This document shows, in pieces, positions 12,440 through 24,382 of a DNA stretch of 64,000 nucleotides. The position numbers and the translations under genes were made by a program. This DNA is from Symsagittifera roscoffensis (taxonomy: Eukaryota > Xenacoelomorpha > Acoela > Convolutidae): assembly GCF_963678635.1 (NCBI RefSeq), contig NC_087067.1:29872403-29936402 (forward strand), read 5' to 3'. Numbering within the stretch: position 1 is the first letter of the stretch; every line of letters begins with the position of its first letter. The notes beneath the pieces were generated by a model, which worked only from the letters and a program-made list of their open reading frames with translations, ran no database searches and had not been told where the DNA came from.

Positions 12440-15400
12440 ATCTTGCGTTCAAAGTCGAAATTCTGTAAAATTTATGTGAAGACAAGTATGTTTAAATGGA
12501 CTAACTGAAAATGTTTAATTCGAGCCCTCTAACTCATGGTTTCGTTCCACTATAGCTGACGCTTTAGGCTAAAAATTTAGGCTTTAGGCTTTAGGCTAAC
12601 TTCAAAAATCTAAAGCCTAGTAATCATCACAAAATTTCAGTAAAAAAAATCAAAATTTAAGCCCCAGGACCTAATTTTCCGATAAAGTTTTTTGTAAACA
12701 TGATGTAAGAAACCAGTTCATAGGTCTATATTACACTACACCAGCTATCAAAAACCAACGTTATTACACAAAAGTTTTTTTGTTTCAGATTTTAAAACTA
12801 GATTTAAAACAATGATTGGTTTTTCTCTAAACTTTTTTCATGATAGGCGTTAGAAAATGTTTACGAAAGCTTTTGAAAACCTTCAAATATCAATTAACTC
12901 AACTTCAGCGACCATAAACTCAGGTTGCAGATTTTGATTTCAGTTCAAAAAATGGGTCTTTAACCAGTAAAAACTATTTAGTATATAACTATTTTGCTCA
13001 TCAAAAACAATGCGTCAGTAATTTTCAATAAATTAAAGTTTCCGGTTTCAGCCTACAAAAATTATTAAAAGATCAACAGAAAAATCAACAAATTTTTTTA
13101 ATTTTTCTTTTTTTTTTTGCGTTTCATTTTCAGTAAAACTTTGATAAAAAATAAACAATCCTATGAAATTTTCATTACCCTATAACACACTTAACAAAAA
13201 ATCAATTTCGTCAAAAAAAGGTCGCCATCAAAAATTAATGTCAATATGTTTGAAAAATGACTTTGGCACAAAAAATTTAAAATCAAAATTAGGAAGCGAA
13301 GTCTCCAGCATCATATGGTATACCAGTAACACTGAAAAATCTGAGAACGATCATATTATTCTTTCATCAAAACAACCAAACGACAAAAAAAACTTGAATC
13401 TTACGTTCGTTTTTGACGATACACTTGAGAAAAAAAAACAAAAAATATTTGACACTTTTTTTTCATTAAAATCTAAACTACCAAAATAATCAGTAATAAA
13501 TTGACCAAAATTTATGATTCGTTATCTTTGAAAACTAATCATTCAATAAATTGTTTATGATTAGGTTAATCTTTATGTCTGCAAAGAGGTTTAAAATACT
13601 ATGACCAAATTTTAACAATAAAAACAACAGCATTTTGTTTTAAACTAAAATATAAAAAATCCACAAAAATTATTTTACCAACAACCAAAGGATCAGGTCA
13701 CCATTTTTTCCAAACATCCAAACAAAAATAATCACGAATTAACCGTTCTTTCTGCAGCAAAAGCCCAGAAAAAATTTCTAATCTAAAAGAGCTTAACCAA
13801 CCTCATTGCACTATTGATATATCCAACAAAAAATTAATTTCTTTTAGCCCAAAATAGTTGAAAAAAAATTAAATTTCACTAAACACTCGACCAGCAGGCG
13901 CAGGTGTTGATCAAGATGCATATGATAAGAGACAAGGAGCTCTATTCGGTTCGAAACTTAGAGGTCTAGCTGCTCAATGGTATCAATGATTGGCAGCAGG
14001 TTTACCTTGGTAAGTAAAAAGAGACTAGTTTAAAAATAAAAACTCCGAAGATAAGGTTAAGTAAAGAAGACGAATAGAAGCAGTACACATCAAACAAACA
14101 ACCTGAAAAATTTACCAAAAATTACATTACATGCATAGATATAGCATCGCAGTAGATTGTCAATGGTCTAATCTGATTTTGAATGGTGATCAAAGAACAG
14201 CAAAAAAATGCAATTCTTTGTGCAAGGCTAGAGGCCGCCAAGCTCAGAACACAGTCTCATCAATTTGAAATTGAGAATCTATCCATAACTTGGCAAACAT
14301 TGTAATATTACAAAGCTTCCAAAGATCTTAGTTTTACAGTAATCAGTAAATTTACTTGAACAGTATCCGGTAGCTCGGATAAAAAATTGGAAATAGAGGG
14401 AATGAAGGATGAACTCAAAGGCTTAACAGGACTAATGAATGCTCCTGAAACAAGAGCAGCTTAAAATCAACATGAACAAAGAAACGCATAAAACAACCCA
14501 ATATTTGCAAATGGTGTCCCATGTGGTGCGATACGACAAGCCATATCTATAAATTTGTAGTTCAACAGGAGCAAAATTATGCATCAACCCAAATATAAGA
14601 GAAAGCAAACAGAGATTAAAGTAAGTGTAGCATGTAGCTGTAGGTCAGGAGTAGATAATAAATTCAATGATATAAATCCCCATCAAGATTTCTGTCATAT
14701 AACAAAGTACGATGAAGGTTCTCAGTCGCGAGACAGATCGAACAATAAAGAATAATTTAAAGAAAATACTGATTATCATTCACCTTATCGGATCCACAAA
14801 TTAAGTGATGATGATATTCCAGGAACGTATAAGGATGATGAGTGTGGGTTTGTTATTTTAAACTCGATCAGTCTCCTTCTAAACCAAAAAAGTAAAAGTA
14901 TATTAACTTATATCAACATATCGTCGGAGGCAGAAACCAAAAATAATGGTCTGGAAGCCGAATTTTTACTAAACACTAGAGCAACATCTTCGCTAATCAT
15001 TTTGACAGTTTTGAACAATTGTGTAGAATACAGCCTCTACCTGTTGATAAATCAAAGTCAAACACCGTTGCTGTTAACGGAGAAAAACTTAAGCTTAAAG
15101 TTTATAAAACTTTTCACTCTACTTTCGGTATTAAACTGGTCATTTTAGTAAAAAGTAAAAAATGGTTTTCAGCCAAACTCAAATGCAATCTAGGTTTGAA
15201 TTTCAATTCTCAAAACATTAAATTGATAAATTTTTCAAGTTCAACGTTAGAATTTAAAAACACCAAGAGACAAAAGAACTTATTCTTCGATATTTCGTTT
15301 TGGTTTAATTCTAATTCAATATCTTCCATTTCTTATTCAAAAAATGAAAAAAGACTTGCATGTTATGACAGAAATAATGTCAAATACCATGTTTTTATCT

Positions 15401-17566
15401 AGTTAACCCCAAGAAAAGCGTAAAATTGTACGCTTTCCAAATTGCAAGACGGAAAAGTTGTCCATATCAATGCTTTCATCGAAGTTTAGTTTTCAATCAA
15501 AACATAACTATTGCACCAAAAATTGGTAAGTCCTTTTTCTATGAATGTAATTTCATTATAAAAGCATTTATAACGCTTATTGTTTGTGCAGTTTACCTAA
15601 TTTTTGGTATATTGAGCAGTAAGTTAAAGTTATTCTCACTAAAACAATATTATGAGGGTTCCTTATTTCTTGAATAGATGTCGCTAATCAAACATTTTTT
15701 TGCGTGCTTAAGTTGCTGTTAACTATTCAAGCATTTGCGTAAAGCATAAAACTCGCTTAAAAAATTCTCAAACAGAGTTAAATGATTTTACAAAAAAAAT
15801 CATTTAACTCATCTGATATACTACAGTGAGTGGCAGTTCTGTATACCACTCGGTAGAATATGACAAAACTGCATAGAAACATATTAAAATCTTTAACGAG
15901 ATCAAAGACAGTCAAGTACGCCAACAATTATGGGCCATCCTCAAAATCAAATAAAAATTGAATGATTGGAACCCAATGGCTGTGTTTAAAAAAGTTCCGA
16001 AATCAAAATAATTGCAGAAGAAATTGCAAAAACATAGGAGTAAAAAAAGTTTTAAAAGTCTATAATCATATCAAACTCATTGAAAGTTTATCATTGAAAA
16101 TTTAGTATAATACTTAAGTGAATGCAAAATTACTCTACGTACAAAAACGATAATTAGTAGAGTGAAATATTTGATTAAAGAACTATTCAATGTAACGTTG
16201 TAACAAAATGATTCTGCGAAGTTAATTAGCACCATGGGTTTCCTCTTAACGCCGATGACAAGTTACGAACTCCGATTTTTTCAAGTTACAAAATGCAAAA
16301 TAGAAGAATCTCATCAAAAAGAGAAATATCATCTCTTTCCTTCTCAAAGAATTGAAAACAATTTTTTACCAATAATCATTTTCATAAAATTGGCCAACAA
16401 ATATTCTCGATCAGACCCGCCGCAGATTTATTAGAGCAATTGTTAGTGGCTCTATGTAGCCTTTTATATTCGTTTACCCAACGCAATCGACTGTTGGTGG
16501 CTGTATGCAGATTTTGAGATTCTTATATTTCACTTCTCAAAATTTTCGCCAACTTACCAATTCGGGAGCTTAGAATCCACTGTACTCAGGCGTTTAAACG
16601 CTTGAATACAAACGCAGCACTGTAAAAATTAAACCGCATCCTCATTGTGGTTGCTTACATATACTTTTACGTCATAAAAGTCAAGAAAAACTGTTCCCTA
16701 CCAAGACTGTGAATGTGATTGAGTTCAAAAACTTGCAACAAACGATAAACTATTCCACTGAATTTATTTTATAACTTTTTGTTAAAAATTTTCTAGTTTC
16801 CTCTTCTTCGATATTTTGTTTTTGTTTAAATTTAATTCAAAATTTTGTGTTTCTTATTCAAAAAATGAAACAAGACTTGCATGTTATGACTGAAATTATG
16901 ACAATTACCATGTTTCTATCTAGTTAACTCCAAGAAAAGCGTAAAATTGTATGCTTTCCAAATTCTGTTACGATCAGGTTGAAAGTGCAAAACTGAGAAA
17001 CTGTTTTTGTTTTTCTGATTTTCATGGTGTTGGGTTCTTATGGAACAAAAAAACACCGCTTTAGTAGGACGCACAAAGTAACCGTATAAAACAGAAAACA
17101 TAACTGTGAAGTGACATTTGACAACAGAAATTGAACCGGTTATGAACTGTTAGTTTTCAGTTGAATTACACAAAATCACAATCAGAACATGAAAAAGCTA
17201 GTATGGTTTCACTCTAGTTTTGAAAAACAATAACAAAAAACCAAAACTCATTCCAACAATTCTCAACACAATTGCAACCTGGATTCGGTGATGATGAGTA
17301 CTATTAAAACCAAGACAGAGAGTAACAATTGAAACAATTCGTCTATGGCACCAATGACCTGAAATTTGAAGGAAAAGCTCTAAAAGTGGAAAAGGAAACG
17401 AATGATTCAATTCATTTAACTTCAATTTTCAACTAATTGATTTCAACTCCAAATATAATGGCTCAATGAAACCTTTAACCTAAACCTACTTCACGATTTC
17501 TAAACATAATTTGATACCAATATAATAGTAAGTATCGAGCAACTGTCTATCTACAAAGAAGATGAA
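12440..17566 (+). mobile_element. Decayed gag-pro LTR element, copy 2 (internal region)
   Basis: This is the fullest internal region. In order: an open frame at 13163-13489 (108 codons, Lys-rich, also present but broken in copy 1); a capsid-like gag remnant at about 13905-14010 with KLRGLAAQWYQ followed by a stop; a degenerate zinc-knuckle region near 14500 (FCKW then CD); and a retropepsin-like segment at about 14920-15000 in which the catalytic DTGA is replaced by NTRA. A shifted frame, 15019-15402, carries a protease-flap-like stretch (NTVAVNGEKLKLK). No reverse transcriptase or integrase motif was seen. The left 1.3 kb and the left LTR are missing relative to copy 1. Confidence 0.6.
15774..15809. 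repeat. Conserved hairpin in the decayed element
   Basis: A 15-base inverted repeat (GAGTTAAATGATTTT and its complement) surrounds a short A-rich loop. Equivalent positions in copies 1 (about 8868-8905) and 3 (about 19905-19940) keep nearly the same structure. It lies shortly after the protease-like region. A transcript structure is possible, but I see no direct evidence of function. Confidence 0.5.
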
Positions 17567-18491
17567 TAGTAGTATTACTGAAGATTAGAGGAGAATCATT
17601 TTCATTTTAGTTATGTCAACCCATTAAACACTAGTCTGACTTTGTTCACTCCTCCAAAACTGGATTCCTCACAAAATATTCAATTATTTTTCACAGACTA
17701 TTTTGTCGGATATCAAAAAAAGTGTGTCGCCAAATAAACTGGCCGGTTAAAATGTCCTGCCTTGAAATACAGACATCAAAGCGTAAGCACTTGTTCCTTT
17801 TTGAGGTTATCAAAGACACAAAGAAATAGAACACCTGCAAATCAAAGACTGAAATAAAGAAGGTTTTGTATTATGTAAAAACCAAAAAAACGATACTACC
17901 GAAATCTTTCCAAAGACAGGAAGATGAAATTGATATCCAATGAAATAAAATGTTTGAGAATAAAAGGAGACAGCGATATTTTAAAGCAATCTTGTTTTAA
18001 AATTTGATCTGTCCTAAATCTTCATATTTTTAACCCACTCTCTTTTCTACTCGCTCAAGTGATTTATTTTATTCCGGAACAACTTTATTCCTTTTAATTT
18101 TTAAATTTTTTTAAGTTAAGATCTCAGAATTTTTCTCGGTTCTAGAAAAACAAAATTAGCAACACTGATCTAGAAGAACTGATGACCCAAAACTCTGAGA
18201 GAAAATAGACAGAAAAATCAAACAGCAACCTAGACGCCGACTACAGACAAATCCTTGGTTAGTTAATATGTAAAAACTAGGTGTTGATTCCATCCCTATT
18301 GGTACTAGAGACAGTTGTTCAATATTTGTCTAAATCAGTTATATTTAGCTATCAATTATATAATTTTATACTCTTTTCTAATTAATGTTTGTATTATAAC
18401 TTATGTGAACAAATTTGACGATCTTAGGTGAGACTTGTAAACAATGCTAGAACATTAAGCAATCGAACAGCAAAGTACGCTCAGTAAAAAT
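17567..18491 (+). repeat. LTR-like segment 3
   Basis: It is closely similar to segments 2 and 4 across about 925 bp, from AGTAGTATTACT to CAGTAAAAATCCTGGG. The close similarity suggests recent duplication of the array or gene conversion. Confidence 0.5.
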
Positions 18492-19033
18492 CCTGGGATC
18501 GAAAATTGTCTTTTTGCATTTTATATGGCGTGGGGCGGACGATTTACACAAAAATAATTAAAATTTAAATTAAACGAATACACTGCTTTTTATATAAAAT
18601 TTAATTTTTGCATGTTATTATTGATGCCTAGGCTTTAAAAGAGAGTCGAAGCATTCAGTAGTAATATCCTAAAACTTAAAACACTCCCTTTCCCCTTATG
18701 AGTTTTTGAGGATGCCTATACTTTTGTTCATTTTACTCTGCGAGACAAAGTTTCCAGTCAACCATTACCTTAACCATAGACGCATTCGGCATCGCCAAGT
18801 AAGGAGCTCTCAATGCAACTGCCTTACCGCGTTTAGGTCCTGTACAAATCGTAAATGCATCAGGTTGAATCCATCAGGATTCAGGTAGAGTCCATCAGGT
18901 TGAATGCATCAGGACGAAGTTTTTTTCCCGGCTTTCGTAACAAAAATAACGCAATATTTGTGCTGGAGTTTGCTTATTTTTATTCAGACGAATTTTGACT
19001 TTTCAACTAGCCCTTTTCGACGGATTTGTTTTA
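18492..19033 (+). repeat. 530-bp repeat pieces between array copies 2 and 3
   Basis: The right half of a 530-bp repeat (ATATGGCGTGGGGCGG) is followed by short repeats of the type CAGGTTGAATCCATCAGG at 18858-18912. A truncated left end (GGCTTTCGTAACAAAAATAACGC) then joins the protease region of array copy 3 at about 19033. Confidence 0.45.
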
Positions 19034-21698
19034 TCAACATATCGTCGGAGGCAGAAACCAAAAATAACGGTCTGGAAGCCGAATTTCCACTAGACACTAG
19101 AGCAACATCTTCGCTAATCATTTTGACAGTTTTGAAAAATTGTGTAGAACACAGCCTATACCTGTTGATATATCAAAGTCAAACACCGTTGCTGTTAACG
19201 GAGAAAAACTTAAGCTTAAAGGTTATAAAACTTTTCACTCTACTTTCGCTACTAAACTGGTCATTTTAGTAAAAAGTAAAAAATGGTTTTCAGCCAAACT
19301 CAAATGCAATCTAGGTTTGAATTTCAATTCCTAAAACATTAAATTGATAAATTTTTCAAGTTCTAAGTTAGAATTAAAAAATACCAAGAGATAAAAGAAC
19401 TTATTCTTCAATACTTCGTTTTGGTTTAATTCTAATTCAATATCTTCCGTTTCTTATTCAAAAAATGAAACAAGACTTGCATGTTATGACACAAATAGTG
19501 TCAAATTTCATGTTTCTAATTTGTTAACCCCAAGAAAAAGCGTAAAACTGTACGCTTTCCAAATTGCAAGACGGAGAAATTATCCTTATCAATGCTTTCA
19601 TCAAAATGTAGTTTTCAATCAAAACATAACTATTGCACTAAAAATTGGTAAGTCCTTTTTCTATCCAGTTTATTTCATTATAAAAGCATTTATAACGCTT
19701 ATGGTTTGTGCAGTTTACCTAATTTTTGGTATAATGAGCAGTAAGTTTAAGTTATTCTCACTAAAACAATATTATGAGTGTTCCTTATTTCTTGAATAGA
19801 TGTCGCTAATCAAACATTTTTTTGCGTGCTTAAGTTGCTGTTAATTATTCAAGCATTTGCGAAAAGCATAAAACTTGCTTAAAAAATTCTCAATTAGGGT
19901 TAAATGATTTTACAAAAAAAATCATTTAACTCACCTGATATACTACAGTGAGTGGCAGTTCTGTATAAAACTCGGTAGAATTTGACAAAACAGCATAGAA
20001 AGATATTAAAAGTTTTACCGAGATCGAAAACAGTCAAGTACGCCAACAATTATGGGCCATCCTCAAAATCAAATAAAATTCGAATGATTGGCTGTGTTTA
20101 AAAAAATTCGCTGTGTTTAAAAAAATTCCGAATTCAAAATAATTGCAGAAGAAATTGCAAAAACATAGGAGTGAAAATATATTTAGTAGTCTATAATCAT
20201 ATCAAACTCAGGCAAATTTATCATTGAAAATTTAGTATAACACTTAAGTGAATGCAAAAATACCCTATGTACAAAAACGATAATTAGTAGAGTGAAATAT
20301 TTGATGAAAGAACTATTCAATGTAACGTTGTAACAAAATGATTCTGCGAAGCTAGATAGCACCATGGGTTTCCTCTTAACGCCGATAACATTAGTTACAA
20401 ACTGCGTTCTTTTTAAGTTACAAAATGCAAAGTAGAAGAATCTCATCAAAACGAGAAATATCATCTCTTTCCTTCTCAAAGAATTGAAAACAATTTTTTA
20501 CCAATAATCATTTTCATAAAATTGGCCAACAAATATTCTCGACCCGACCCGCCGCAGACTTATGAGAGCAATTGTTATTGGCTTTATGTAACCTTTTATA
20601 TTCTTTTACCCAACGCAATCGATTGTTGGTGGCTGTATGCAGACTTTGAGTTTCTTATATTTCACTTCCCAAAATTTTCGCCATATTACCAATTCGGGAG
20701 CTTAGAATCCACTGTACTCAGGCATTTAAACGCTTGAATACAAAAGCAACACTGTAAAAATTAAACCGCATCCTCATTGTGATTGCTTACGTATAACTTT
20801 ACATCATAAAAATCAAGAAAAACTGTTCTTTACTAAGACTGTGAATGTGATTGAGATCAAAAACTTGCAACAAAAGATAAACTATTCAACTGAACTTATT
20901 TTATAACTTTTTGTTATTGGTTTTCTAGTTTCCGCTTGTTCGATATTTTGTTTTGGTTTAATTCTAATGCAATATCTTCTGTTTTTTGTTCAAAAAATGA
21001 AACAAGACTTGCATGTTATGACGGAAATAGTGACAAATACCATGTTTCTATCTAGTTAACTCCAAGAAAAGCGTAAAACTGTATGCTTTCCAAATTATGT
21101 TACGATCAGGTTGAAAGTGAGAAACTGAGAAACTATTTTTGTTTTTCTGATTTTCATGGTGTTGGGTTTTTATGGAACAAAAAAACACCGCTTTAGTATG
21201 ACACACAAAGTAACCGTATAAAACAGAAAACATAACTGTGAAGTGACGTTTGACAACAGTGTTTGAACCGGTTATGAACTGTAATTTTTCAGTTGAAATA
21301 CACAAAATCACAACCAGAACAAGAAAAACTAGTATGGTTTCACTCTAGTTTTGAAAAACAATAACAAAAAAACCAAAACTCATTCCAATAATTCTCAACA
21401 CAATTGCAACCTCGATTTGGTGATGATGAGTACTATCAAAACCAAGACAGAGAGTAGCAATTGAAACAAATCGTCTATGGCACCAACGACTAGAAAATTG
21501 AAAGAAAAGCTCTAAAATTGGAAAAGGAAACGAATGATTCAATTCATTTAACTTCAATTTTCAACTAATTGATTTCAACTTCAAATATAATGGCTCAATG
21601 AAACATTTAACCTAAACCTACTTCACGATTTCTAAACATAATTTGATACCAATGTAATAGTAAGTATCGAGCAACTGTCTATCTAAAAAGAAGATGAA
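19034..21698 (+). mobile_element. Decayed gag-pro LTR element, copy 3 (5'-truncated internal region)
   Basis: It begins inside the protease-like region, where the DTGA motif reads DTRA (about 19099-19110), and then follows copy 2 to the LTR-like segment. The flap-like NTVAVNGEKLKLKG is better preserved than in copy 2, in the frame 19140-19334, which ends in a stop. No gag sequence remains. The whole unit is non-coding in practice. Confidence 0.55.
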
Positions 21699-22630
21699 TA
21701 GTAGTATTACTAAAGATTAGAGGAGAATCATTTTCATTTTAGTTATGTCAACCCATTAAACACTAGTCTGACTTTGTTCACTCCTCCAAAACTGGATTCC
21801 TCTCAAAATATTCAATATTTTTTCACAGACTGTTTTGTCGGATATCAAAAAATGTGTGTCGCCAAATAAACTGGCCGGTTAAAATGTGTTGCCTTGAAAA
21901 ACAGACATCAAAGCGTAAGCACTTGGTCCTTTCTGAGCTTATCAAAGACACAAAGAAATAGAACACCTGCAAATCAAAGACTGAATTAAAGAAGGCTTTG
22001 TAATATGTAAAAACCAACAAAAAACGAGACTACCGAAATCTTAACAAAGACAGGAGGATGAAATTGATATCCAAAAAAAAACAAAACGCTTAAGAATAAA
22101 GGAGACAGCGGTATTTTAAAGCAGTCTTGCTTTAAAATTGGATCTGTCCAAAATCTTCATATTTTTTTAACCCACTCTCTTTTCTACTCGCTCAAGTGAT
22201 TTATGTTATTCCGGAACAACTTTATTTCTTTTTATTTTCAAAAATTTCTTAAGATAAGATCTCAGAATTTTTCTCGGTTCTAGAAAAACAAAATTAGCAA
22301 CACTGATCTAGAAGAACTGATGACCCAAAACTCTGAAAGAAAATGGGCGGAAAAATCAAACAGCAACCTAGACGCCGACTACAGACAAATCCTTGTTTAG
22401 TTAATATGTAAAAACTAGGTGTTGATTCCATCCCTATTGGTACTAGAGACAGTTGTTCAATATTTGTCTAAATCAGTTTTATTTAGCTATCAATTATATA
22501 ATTTTATACTCTTTTCTAAATAATGTTTGTATTATAACTTATGTGAACAAATTTGACGATCTTAGGTGAGACTTGTGAACAATGCTAGAACATTAAGCAA
22601 TCGAACAGCAAAGTACGCTCAGTAAAAATC
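21699..22630 (+). repeat. LTR-like segment 4
   Basis: It is homologous over its length to segments 2 and 3. It joins, after CCTGGGATCGAAAATTG, a rearranged 530-bp repeat copy that lacks the left part found after segment 2. Confidence 0.5.
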
Positions 22631-22649
22631 CTGGGATCGAAAATTGTCT

Positions 22650-23010
22650 TTTTGCATTTTATATGGCGTATTTTGTATTTTATATATCTTAACTGTGATT
22701 TTTGTTCTAAAACTATGGTGTTTAAAAGTTTTGGCGCTCTTAGGAGATTTAATCCGCCTTAGAAACTGTTACAATTCGGTTGAAGGAATCTTATTTGCCA
22801 TATTTGACCTGTTATTAGGATCGAAAACTATCACTTTGCATTTATATGGAGTGTGGGGTGATGACTTTCAAAAAAAACCTCAATTTTAAATATTTTTCTT
22901 ATCATTTTTTTATTACATGGAGTTTTTTCAAGTTGTAACTTTTCCATTGACCTTAAAAGACAGTGAGAACTCTTAGAGCTTCACGCTGATATGAGCAGTC
23001 TTGCATACAT
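22650..23010 (+). repeat. Truncated 530-bp family repeat closing the array
   Basis: The sequence matches 12170-12430 almost base for base (AACTGTGATTTTTGTTCTAAAACTA and following) and then ends with the family's right end, GAGCAGTCTTG near 23000. This marks the right border of the decayed array. Confidence 0.55.
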
Positions 23011-23850
23011 TAAGAAACGAACATCGAACTGCAATTTTTAAACACTTCAATCTGCATTGTTGTTTTCGAATTATCAAATTTAATTTGAATGTTTTCTGGA
23101 ACTTTTTTCGAAAGTTACTTCTCTTGTGAGAGTCCTTGTCCTGCTTACAAAAGAATGTTTTCATTCACCTAATGAAAAAGTTTGTGCAAATTTATACAGG
23201 CATTTTTAAACGAACTTTTTTCAATTTTTTTTCGATTAAAATGTTTTCTCTGAGTTTTCACAGAAACTGTTTTTCCAATTAAACTGGGTTTCTAAAGTCA
23301 GGTACAATTTGTTTATGCAAAACCTTTTGAGAATTTCAATTTTTTTCTTAATTTTTTCACAGCTTCCCTTCATGATAAAAAATTAATCTTTTGCCAAAAT
23401 TTAAGAAACATAATTTTGAGGAGAAGGAGCAGCAAACCCACAACAAAAAATTGCCATTTTTATCAAAAAAATATAGCTATTAGAAACTTTTAAGCTTTGA
23501 TCAGCCGGTAATGACTGTCGCAAAATTGTATCAAAGGGACATCCTTAGAAAAGTTTTAGCGTCCATAAATGAGAAGGGGCCAGCGCCCCTCTTGACGCAA
23601 TACTGCTCCTCTTGTCTCGTTGACAGAGCCATTATATACAAAACGACGATGATCTAAATTTGACGCGAGCCTTTTTGTCTACTTGGCGTAGTTTAATGGT
23701 TGATGTTTAAGTCATAATTGTGCGTAGTTTTTTCTAAATAGTTGTTTTTTTCTAAAAATATTTTCCTCAATAAGAAGCTGAAAGAGGCGTATTTTAGTAG
23801 TGTCTTGGTCAAAATGTGATCTTTCCAGTGATCAGAGATAGCTCAAAAAA
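23011..23850. other. Non-coding stretch
   Basis: No supported gene or repeat was recognised. The 63-codon minus-strand frame inside it lacks splice sites and family resemblance. Confidence 0.4.
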
Positions 23851-23859
23851 TCACTTGGG

Positions 23860-23957
23860 TCGACCTAAAAAAAACGTCGACAATATTGTCAATTTTTTTT
23901 GAAAATCCGCCCCCCCCCCCCCCTCCCCCCCTCGAGAAAATCCTAGATCCGCCTCTT
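23860..23957 (+). mobile_element. Right end of a hAT-like MITE copy
   Basis: It has the family's right-hand landmarks: GGTCGACCTAAAAA, a long C-run, CTCGAGAAAATCCTAGATCCGCC. The terminal CCCCTG is eroded and the left end is not recognisable. Confidence 0.6.
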
Positions 23958-24340
23958 TTTCAAAACTTCACCCGCGGCGAAGAAAATTTTGTTAACATAA
24001 AGTCTTGGGTTTTTATAGTATTTTGGGTGAGCTCAATAAATCGATTTGGTCATCCTTAAATAAATATCTCAATTACTTGATGCTCGATGCTCTCAAGATT
24101 TGATTGCTTGAAAAAATTATGATGCAATTACAAAATTTAAAACTTAGTTTTTTTGTCAAAGCTTCCCTGCAATAACGACGAGAAAAAAAGAGTTGTAACT
24201 TTAAACTAATTCCAATTTGAAAAGTTCTACAAATCAGTTCTGGCCATACAGTCTGGTGTAGAGCATTGAGCTCGTATCAAGTTATTTTTTCCTAATGCAC
24301 TGAATAGTATAACACAAGTTTTTTCATTCGTGACGTCTGG

Positions 24341-24382
24341 TCATTTGGCTGAGCAGATGGCAAGAGGTAGACCGTCCGGACC
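24341..24382 (-). CDS. Collagen terminal exon
   Basis: After acceptor AATATTATAG, phase 0, it encodes GPDGLPLAICSAK and a TGA at 24343-24341. Joined to the previous exon this gives DAPCPY-GPDGLP with a Cys three residues from the end, matching the remembered MACIT tail pattern. No convincing poly(A) signal was picked out downstream. Confidence 0.75.
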   Translation of the reverse strand, partial: GPDGLPLAICSAK

